This document shows, piece after piece, positions 23,371-28,826 of a stretch of DNA of 31,667 nucleotides. The stretch is from JAWLCG01 sp041687295. Its GTDB lineage: Bacteria; Planctomycetota; Phycisphaerae; SM23-33; FEN-1343. The notes beneath the pieces are model-generated. The model was not told the origin of the DNA and did no database searches. It was given only the letters and a program-made list of their open reading frames with translations. The stretch covers positions 1 through 31,667 of the forward strand of contig JAWLCG010000009.1 of the NCBI GenBank assembly GCA_041687295.1. Direction: 5' to 3'. The position numbers and the translations under genes are program-made. How positions within the stretch are numbered: position 1 is the stretch's first letter; the number at the start of each line of letters is the position of its first letter.

Positions 23371-24431
23371 GGCTCCCGCCCGAACTCGCGGCAGGCGTCG
23401 GCGAAGGCTTCGATGTTGGCGATGGGCACGTCGGGCTCCAGCACGTGGGTGGGCGAGACGAACAGGCCGCCGCGCTGGCCATACTTGGCGATGACCTCCT
23501 TCACGCGGGCCCGCACTTCCTCGGGCGTGCCGAAGGGCATGGTCGTCTGCGTGCCGATGCAGCCATCGAAGCACACCCGCTCACCGAAGCGGCGGTAGAG
23601 GCGGTCGAGGTCGAGGCACTCGGGCTGGACGGGGTTGAGGATGTCCACGCCGGCCTCGATCAGGTCGGGCACGATCGCCTCGATGTTGCCGTCGCTGTGG
23701 TACCAGATCTTGATGCCCGGGTGGATTTCCTTGGCGGCCTGCCACACCTGGCGCCACCGGCTGAGCATCATGCTCCGCCAGGTGTCGGGGTTGAACATCA
23801 TGGCGTTCTGGTTGGCCACGTCGTCGCCGCAGTGGATCATGTCCACGCCGGCGCGGGCGTAGGCGGTGGCGCGGACCAGGTCGTTGCGGAACTCGCGGTC
23901 GAGCATGGCCTCGGCCCAGGCGGGGCGCTCGATCATGTCCATGAGGAATGGCTCGTAGCCGCGGATCTGCCAGGCGGTCTCGTACATGTGGCCCACCCAG
24001 ACGACGGTGTACTGGCCGGCGGCGTGGGCCCGCTCGACGGCGGGGGCCATGTGCGAGCAGTCCCAGCCGCTCTGGTCGACGAAGGGGTAGCTCTCCAGCT
24101 CGGCCAGGCTCGTCGCGTTGCGCAGCGGCGATACGTAGCCCCAGAAGTGGTAGAACCCCGAGGGCACCATCGCCACGCCGTCGCCGTTGATCGTCGTGCC
24201 CTCCGGGAGCGTCTCGTTCTCCCAGTATCGGCTGTAGTCGGGGCCCGCCAGCCCCTCGGGCCACTTCATGCCCACGCCGGCGCCCCAGCTCATACCGAAG
24301 TACTGGCCGAAGTCCTCGGTGCCGATGTGCTCGACGACGCGGCGCTTCAGGTCCGGCACGAAGCTGGCGTGGAACAGGATTCGGCCGCGGCGGTGCTCGA
24401 CGGTCGCGCGGAAGGCTTCGAGGTCGTTCAT
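23367..24431 (-). CDS. URO-D family protein (uroporphyrinogen decarboxylase/methyltransferase-like)
   Basis: A 354-residue protein. The ATG at 24431 with GGAG six bases upstream is preferred over 24443. It has the URO-D barrel signature HSDGNIEAIVPDLIEAGVDI (about 245-264) leading to NPVQPE, and the adjacent GVDMIHCGDDVANQN segment. In the wider family these residues belong to cobamide-dependent methyltransferases and heme-pathway decarboxylases; the HxD pair and spacing fit the methyltransferase-like branch common in planctomycetes. No corrinoid protein is nearby. True HemE seems unlikely because its N-terminal motif is absent. The substrate is unknown. Confidence 0.8.
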   Translation of the reverse strand: MNDLEAFRATVEHRRGRILFHASFVPDLKRRVVEHIGTEDFGQYFGMSWGAGVGMKWPEGLAGPDYSRYWENETLPEGTTINGDGVAMVPSGFYHFWGYVSPLRNATSLAELESYPFVDQSGWDCSHMAPAVERAHAAGQYTVVWVGHMYETAWQIRGYEPFLMDMIERPAWAEAMLDREFRNDLVRATAYARAGVDMIHCGDDVANQNAMMFNPDTWRSMMLSRWRQVWQAAKEIHPGIKIWYHSDGNIEAIVPDLIEAGVDILNPVQPECLDLDRLYRRFGERVCFDGCIGTQTTMPFGTPEEVRARVKEVIAKYGQRGGLFVSPTHVLEPDVPIANIEAFADACREFGREP

Positions 24432-24480
24432 GTACGTCTCCATGGGAAGCGGGGCACTTCCAGACGCCCCGGATGGCATC

Positions 24481-24508
24481 AGCGTATCGTTCAGCCGACA
24501 AAGGTCAA
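24481..24508 (-). promoter_or_regulatory. Possible promoter for the URO-D family gene
   Basis: On the minus strand TTGACC (24508-24503) is followed after 16 bases by TACGCT (24486-24481), a weak -10. The leader to the ATG at 24431 would be about 43 bases. Confidence 0.35.
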
Positions 24509-24550
24509 ACAATTGTGGTTCTCATCACAAGAAGTTGAAGAAAAGGAATG

Positions 24551-24707
24551 GGGGCTCTGCCCCCACACCCCCGGGATTTATCGCTTTGGGGCCTCCGGCA
24601 TGGGACGGGCTCGCGCGCCCCGGCCGGCCGGTCCGGGGGACCGACGGCTCGGATCCCCTGCCGGTGGGCGAGAATGCGATAAATCCCGGGGTCCGGGGCA
24701 GAGCCCC
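24551..24707. repeat. Inverted-repeat element with GGGGCTCTGCCCC ends
   Basis: The terminal arms are exact: GGGGCTCTGCCCC (24551-24563) matches GGGGCAGAGCCCC (24695-24707) and CCCCGGGATTTATCGC (24569-24584) matches 24676-24691. About 90 bases separate them. The element is about 157 bases with no gene and could form a long hairpin. A half copy lies at 28570. The region from 24708 to 24914 holds no other recognised feature. Confidence 0.7.
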
Positions 24708-24914
24708 GGGCTGTTGGCTGGTGTGCCGGGCCAACGGGTCGGGCACGGGTGGCGTCCCCGGTGGGTGTCACCTGTTCCGTTTGTGTCGGCGGCCCCGGCG
24801 AGGGGGAGTTCGCAGCAGCGACGGTGGGACGCTGTCCTAAAGCAAGTCCGGCAAGGCGGTTGACTGGGTGGGGTCGAAGCTTGCTCTCGGTTCGCCCTCC
24901 GGTAGAACGACGGT

Positions 24915-25778
24915 ATGCCCCTGGACAAGAAAATCACGATCGCGGAGCTGCTGCGGCGCAAGAAGGCCGGCGAGAAGTTCGCCATGCTCACCAGCTACGA
25001 CGCCACCACCGCCCACTGGCAGGAGCAGGCCGGCGTCGAGAGCCTGCTGGTCGGCGACAGCATGGGCAACGTCATCCTGGGCCAGGACAGCACCGTCGGG
25101 GTGAGCCTGGACCTGTCGGTCACGCTGACGGCGGCCGTCCGGCGGGGGGCGCCGCACGTGTACCTCGTCGGCGACATGCCCTTCCTGAGCTACCACGCCG
25201 ACGACCCGGGCCTCGCCATCGCCCACGCGGGGCGATACCTCGTCGAGGCCCAGGCCGACGCGGTGAAGCTGGAGGTCGACGCCCGCCACGTGGAGTTGGT
25301 CGCGGCGATGAGTGCCGCGGGCATCCCGGTGATGGCGCACCTGGGGCTCTCGCCGCAGCGGGTCGCGCAGATGGGGGGCATGCGGGTGCACGCCCGCACG
25401 GCCGCCTCGGCGGCGGAACTGGTCGAGACGGCCCAGCGGATGGAGCAGGCCGGCGCCGTCGCCGTGCTCATCGAGGCCACCCCGCCCGAGCCGGCCCGGC
25501 TGGTGACCGAGAGGCTGGCCGTGCCCGTCATCGGCTGCGGGGCCGGGCCGTTCTGCGACGGCTTCGTCCTGATCGTCCACGACATCCTGGGCCTGACGCC
25601 CGGCCATACGCCGCAGTTCGCCCAGCGCTACGTCGATCTCAGCGCGACGATGACCGAGGCCTTCCGCGCCTACGTCGCCGACGTCCACGGCGGGGGCTAC
25701 CCCGCCACCGGCCACAACTACGCCATGCGCGAGGGCCAGGCCGAGCAACTCGACGACTGGGCCCGCGGGCAATCGTAG
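24915..25778 (+). CDS. panB: 3-methyl-2-oxobutanoate (ketopantoate) hydroxymethyltransferase
   Basis: A 287-residue protein catalysing the first step of pantothenate (vitamin B5) synthesis, moving a one-carbon unit from methylene-tetrahydrofolate to ketoisovalerate, in the cytoplasm. The family pattern is clear: SYDATT (27-32), metal and substrate VGDSMGN (46-52) and GDMPFLSYH (86-94), KLEVDA near 118-123, HLGLSPQR (142-149), IEATPP (186-191) and GCGAGPFCDG. The length is normal for PanB. It begins at the ATG at 24915, with only a weak upstream site. It stands alone; panC and panD are not in the window. The TAG stop lies in a family B repeat. Confidence 0.97.
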   Translation: MPLDKKITIAELLRRKKAGEKFAMLTSYDATTAHWQEQAGVESLLVGDSMGNVILGQDSTVGVSLDLSVTLTAAVRRGAPHVYLVGDMPFLSYHADDPGLAIAHAGRYLVEAQADAVKLEVDARHVELVAAMSAAGIPVMAHLGLSPQRVAQMGGMRVHARTAASAAELVETAQRMEQAGAVAVLIEATPPEPARLVTERLAVPVIGCGAGPFCDGFVLIVHDILGLTPGHTPQFAQRYVDLSATMTEAFRAYVADVHGGGYPATGHNYAMREGQAEQLDDWARGQS

Positions 25779-25807
25779 GGCGGGCACGGCCCGCCGTCGA
25801 TGGCGCC
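25775..25807 (+). repeat. GTAG-headed palindrome, family B, at the panB stop
   Basis: GTAG, stem GGCGGGC, loop ACG, GCCCGCC and tail GTCGATGGCGCC. The panB stop codon TAG is 25776-25778, inside the GTAG head. It is near-identical to 2116-2148. Confidence 0.75.
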
Positions 25808-25812
25808 GAGCC

Positions 25813-25943
25813 GTAGGGCACGTGGGTTCGCGGAGCGGTTCTGCGTGCCGCGAGGGCGCACGGCGGCTCGCACGGCCATCCGCCCTCGCGGCACGCGGAA
25901 CCTCGCCTGCGCTGGCGCTACGGCGAGAACCCACGTACCCTAC
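25813..25943. repeat. Nested inverted-repeat element of 131 bases
   Basis: Outer arms GTAGGGCACGTGGGTTC (25813-25829) and its complement at 25927-25943 differ at one base. Inside, GCGTGCCGCGAGGGCG (25843-25858) has an exact inverted copy at 25881-25896. The outer arms also start with GTAG. The whole element could fold as one long hairpin. Confidence 0.7.
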
Positions 25944-25990
25944 CGCGCTGGCCTCGGGGGCGGTTGTTCACACGTTCGGGAGGGGGCGCC

Positions 25991-26410
25991 ATGAAGAGAT
26001 GCCCCAAGTGCAACGTCGAAAACGCCGACGACGCCCGCACCTGCCGCGAGTGCGGCCAGGTCCTATCGGCCCGGTCCGAGTCGGCCGAGCAGGTCCCCCT
26101 CGCCCCGGCCGGGGCTGCCGGAAAGCCCGTGATCCCCGCCGTGCCGCCCGGCACGCAGTCGATCCTGCTGGCCGGTGAGCCGGCCGGGCCGCTCCACCTG
26201 AGCCCCCTGGCCCGCGCCGCCGGCTGGTTGGGCCTGCTGTCGCTGCTGCTGATGCCCGCCCCGATCGCCCTGATCGTGGGCGCCCTGGCCATCCGCGACC
26301 TCCGCCGCCACCCCACCCGCCACGGCTTCGGCCGAGCCCTGTTCGGCCTGGCCATGGGCACCGCCTGCACCGGTCTACTGCTCTGGCTGCTGATTACGCG
26401 GTATATGTAG
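25991..26410 (+). CDS. Zinc-ribbon membrane protein
   Basis: A 139-residue protein. The ATG at 25991 follows GGGAGGGGG; an upstream ATG at 25964 is less supported. Residues 3-22 form a zinc ribbon (CPKCNVENADDARTCRECG, four cysteines as CxxC pairs). A Pro-rich linker follows, then two membrane spans (about 83-105 and 113-135) with a short basic loop RDLRRHPTRHG between, the pattern of DUF4190-type proteins. A cytoplasmic zinc ribbon on a small two-span protein suggests a regulatory or scaffold role; unknown. Confidence 0.72.
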   Translation: MKRCPKCNVENADDARTCRECGQVLSARSESAEQVPLAPAGAAGKPVIPAVPPGTQSILLAGEPAGPLHLSPLARAAGWLGLLSLLLMPAPIALIVGALAIRDLRRHPTRHGFGRALFGLAMGTACTGLLLWLLITRYM

Positions 26411-26418
26411 GCCACCCC

Positions 26419-26449
26419 GTAGGCCGGGTCGAGCTCCGCGAGGCCCGGC
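26419..26449 (+). repeat. REP palindrome upstream of the RAYT gene (family A)
   Basis: GTAG, then GCCGGGTCGAGC, loop TCC and GCGAGGCCCGGC: an imperfect palindrome with a conserved GTAG foot, the layout typical of REP elements. It faces the two units after the transposase. Confidence 0.85.
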
Positions 26450-26470
26450 ACGAACACGCGAGGCGCACAC

Positions 26471-27028
26471 ATGGCCGACTACCTCCGCAAGTACGTTGCT
26501 GGCGGCACGGTCTTCCTTACGGTCGTGACCCAGGACCGCCGCCCGTTTCTCACGGGACCGGCCGCCCGGCGGTGCCTGCACAACGCGCTGGTCCAGGTCA
26601 GTCGTCATCGGCCCTGGGAGACGGTGGCCGTTGTTGTGTGCCCAGACCACTTCCATACGGTCTGGGCTCTGCCCGAAGGAGATGCCGACTACTCCCTGCG
26701 GATGGCGCAGGTCAAGGAGGCCTTCACGCGGAGCTACCTGGCCTGCGGTGGGCGCGAAGGCACTGCCTCGGCCTCACGGGCGGCGCATCGTGAGCGAGGG
26801 GTGTGGCAGGCCCGGTTCTGGGACCACGTCTGCCGGGACGAGGCCGACCTGAAGCGCTGCGCGGACTACGTTCACTGGAACCCCGTGAAGCACGGCCTCG
26901 TGTCCCGCGTCATCGACTACCCGTGGTCGTCGTTCCACCGGTACCTGGCGATGGAGGAATACCCCGCCGACTGGGGCGGGGAGAATCCGTGCCCCGGATT
27001 CAGCCTGGTTGAGGAGAGCGAGCCGTAG
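26471..27028 (+). CDS. REP-associated tyrosine transposase (RAYT, Y1/HUH family)
   Basis: A 185-residue single-strand transposase of the IS200/IS605-related group. HUH motif: CPDHFHTVW (His60 and His62). Candidate nucleophile Tyr133 lies in CADYVHWNPVKHGLV, followed by the family segment DYPWSSFHRYL (150-160). RAYTs bind a REP element through its GTAG foot and hairpin. Here the gene is bracketed by REP copies: one upstream in plus orientation (26419) and two downstream inverted (27041, 27117). The ATG at 26471 comes 21 bases after the upstream REP. All catalytic residues are intact, so the element may be active. The TAG stop is also inside a GTAG. Confidence 0.93.
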   Translation: MADYLRKYVAGGTVFLTVVTQDRRPFLTGPAARRCLHNALVQVSRHRPWETVAVVVCPDHFHTVWALPEGDADYSLRMAQVKEAFTRSYLACGGREGTASASRAAHRERGVWQARFWDHVCRDEADLKRCADYVHWNPVKHGLVSRVIDYPWSSFHRYLAMEEYPADWGGENPCPGFSLVEESEP

Positions 27029-27040
27029 GGCGCCTTCGCC

Positions 27041-27147
27041 GCCGGGCCTCGCTGCGCTCGACCCGGCCTACGCGCTAGTCACGCGCTACGCGTGGGCCTG
27101 CCCTGGCACCTCCGCCGCCGGGCCTCGCTGCGCTCGACCCGGCCTAC
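27041..27147 (-). repeat. Two inverted REP units after the RAYT gene (family A)
   Basis: Units at 27041-27071 and 27117-27147 both read GCCGGGCCTCGC, a short TGC loop, GCTCGACCCGGC, then CTAC on the plus strand, so their GTAG feet are on the minus strand. They are identical in these parts and sit in the 128-base gap between the convergent RAYT and hisG genes. Confidence 0.85.
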
Positions 27148-27156
27148 GGCGCTACG

Positions 27157-28023
27157 TCATAGGCGGCAATTGCGGACTTCGGTTTCGAAGATGGCCGTGG
27201 CGCCGAGGGTTTCCAGGGCGTCCATGACGGCGCCGACCTGGGCCTTCTCCACCATCACCTTGACGGCCAGCCAGCCCTGCTGGTCCAGCTGCGAGACGGT
27301 CGGCGACTCGAAGCCCGGCGTTATCGTCTCGGCCTGCTTGAGCAGCCGGGCCGGGATGTTGTACTCCAGGATGCTGTAACGGCTGGCGACGAGGATGCCC
27401 TCGAGCCGCCGGCGGATCTGCAGCACCCGCGCGTCGGTGGCCATCGACGGATGGGCCACCAGCACCGCCTGGTACTGACCGATCTCGCGGAGGACCCGCA
27501 GGTGGTTCTCCCGCAGGCTGTCGCCGGTCTCGACGATGTCGACGATCGCGTCGGCCAGCTCCAGGGCGACCATGATCTCGACGGCCCCGTTCATCTCCAT
27601 GCACTTGACGGATGCGCCCTGGTCGGCGAAGAACCGCTCGGTCGTCCGCGGAAAGCTCGTGGCGATCCGCCGGCCGTCCAGGCCCGACAGGGCCTCGCCC
27701 TCGAAGCCCTCCGGCACGGCCACGGCGAGGCGGCACCGGCCGAAACCCAGCTCCAGCAGCGTCTCGACCGTCGCCTCGCGCTCGGCCACCAGGTCCGAGC
27801 CGGTGATGCCCAGGTCGACCACGCCGGAATCGACCAGCACCGGAATATCATCGGCGCGGACGAAGATGAACACGATGTCGGCCGAGGTGCAGGTGGCGTA
27901 GAGGTTGCGCCCGCTGAGGCGGAAGCTGTAGCCCGAGCGCTTGAGCAGCTCGACGGCCGGCTCGTTGAGTCGGCCCTTGCTGGGCACGGCGAAGCGGATG
28001 CGGTTGGGTTCGGTGAGGCTCAT
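27157..28023 (-). CDS. hisG: ATP phosphoribosyltransferase, long form
   Basis: A 288-residue protein for the first committed step of histidine synthesis (ATP plus PRPP giving PR-ATP). The catalytic part opens with RIRFAVPSKGRLNEPAVELL and has the PRPP-loop region VDIVETGDSLRENHL (about 166-180). The C-terminal quarter (from about 213, including GWLAVKVMVEKAQVGAVMDA) is the ACT-like regulatory domain of the long, HisZ-independent form, which gives feedback inhibition by histidine. The ATG at 28023 has GGAGG upstream and overlaps the hisE stop (ATGA), so the two are coupled. Confidence 0.95.
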   Translation of the reverse strand: MSLTEPNRIRFAVPSKGRLNEPAVELLKRSGYSFRLSGRNLYATCTSADIVFIFVRADDIPVLVDSGVVDLGITGSDLVAEREATVETLLELGFGRCRLAVAVPEGFEGEALSGLDGRRIATSFPRTTERFFADQGASVKCMEMNGAVEIMVALELADAIVDIVETGDSLRENHLRVLREIGQYQAVLVAHPSMATDARVLQIRRRLEGILVASRYSILEYNIPARLLKQAETITPGFESPTVSQLDQQGWLAVKVMVEKAQVGAVMDALETLGATAIFETEVRNCRL

Positions 28024-28343
28024 GGGTTCCTCCGGGCCTTCTCGACCAGGCCGCTGGTGCCGAAGCGGCGCTCCAGCTCCAACCGAATGGCGTCGAGGCC
28101 CACGTCGCGCTGCCCCGCCAGCACGAAGGCGTGGAACAGCAGGTCGCACAGCTCGTAGACGAGGTGGTCGCGGTCCTCTTCCAGGCCGGCCTGGCAGAGC
28201 TCCTGGGCCTCCTCGAGGATCTTGGCGTTGATGGCCTCGGGCCCCCCGGCCATCAGCCGGGCCACGTAGGACTCCTGCGGCGAGCGGGTCCTCCGCTCGG
28301 CGATCACGTCGAACAGACGGTCGAAGATGTCGCGTTCGCTCAT
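28020..28343 (-). CDS. hisE: Phosphoribosyl-ATP pyrophosphatase
   Basis: A 107-residue, monofunctional all-alpha enzyme that removes pyrophosphate from PR-ATP, the second histidine step. The MazG-type motif is clear: KILEEAQELCQAGLEEDRD, then HLVYELCDLLFHAFVL, with the metal-binding glutamates and Asp. The ATG at 28343 is preceded by GAGAG. It heads a two-gene unit with hisG; hisI is not present here, so it is not a HisIE fusion. It is followed by translational overlap into hisG. Confidence 0.93.
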   Translation of the reverse strand: MSERDIFDRLFDVIAERRTRSPQESYVARLMAGGPEAINAKILEEAQELCQAGLEEDRDHLVYELCDLLFHAFVLAGQRDVGLDAIRLELERRFGTSGLVEKARRNP

Positions 28344-28401
28344 GGCAGCTCTCATTGGACGGTGGGTCAACCCCGGAGTTCCACCCGGGGCCAGACGGGC
28401 C

Positions 28402-28430
28402 ATGATAGCGGCCCAGCCCTGGCGAGCCAA
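28402..28430 (-). promoter_or_regulatory. Probable sigma-70 promoter for hisE-hisG
   Basis: On the minus strand TTGGCT (28430-28425), a 17-base spacer and TATCAT (28407-28402, five of six). The start would be near 28395, giving a 52-base leader. A REP unit lies just upstream at 28435. No leader peptide rich in His was found. Confidence 0.5.
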
Positions 28431-28434
28431 GCCC

Positions 28435-28466
28435 GTAGGCCGGGTCGAGCGTCAGCGAGGCCCGGC
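28435..28466 (+). repeat. REP palindrome upstream of hisE (family A)
   Basis: GTAG, GCCGGGTCGAGC, loop GTCA, GCGAGGCCCGGC. It differs from the copy next to the RAYT only in the loop. Confidence 0.85.
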
Positions 28467-28569
28467 AGCGAAGGCGGAAGACCGGCCACAGAGAACCCAG
28501 CGCGGGCTTCGCCCGCAAACCAACCCGAGTCCGTACCGGGGATCGGCGGTTCAGAAGAAACGACGCGGA

Positions 28570-28632
28570 GGCTCTGCACCCACACCCGCGGGATTCATCG
28601 CTTTGGAGCCTCCGGCATGGGACGGGCTCACG
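28570..28632 (+). repeat. Half copy of the GGGGCTCTGCCCC element
   Basis: About 63 bases from GGCTCTGCACCCACACC through ATCGCTTTGGAGCC to GGGACGGGCTCACGCG match the left arm at 24551-24618 with scattered substitutions. The right arm is absent. Confidence 0.6.
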
Positions 28633-28725
28633 CGTGGGGAGCGTACTGCGGGAGCCTCCGAACGGTGCAAAGACGTGGCTACAGACGCCGTAGCCACGGC
28701 ACCCGTCACCTGTCGGCCCAGACCC

Positions 28726-28771
28726 CCCACGGATTGCGCGGGGGCGCTGCGCTGCCCGCTCCATCCGTGGG
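28726..28771. repeat. CCCACGGAT hairpin repeat, copy 3 (family D), longer loop
   Basis: CCCACGGAT at 28726-28734 and ATCCGTGGG at 28763-28771 with a 28-base interior, followed by GCTTGG as in the copies at 6680 and 9750. It lies in the 480-base gap before the large membrane protein. Confidence 0.55.
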
Positions 28772-28826
28772 CTTGGAGAAGGGGCGGGATGGTGAAGGGG
28801 GGGCGGGGGGCCTACAATGGTCGCCC

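Noticed and set aside
20717..23482. 921-codon minus-strand frame covering the ECF operon
   Set aside because: Only the part from about 21400 to 20717 shows resolvase features; the rest is antisense of the plus-strand ECF genes.
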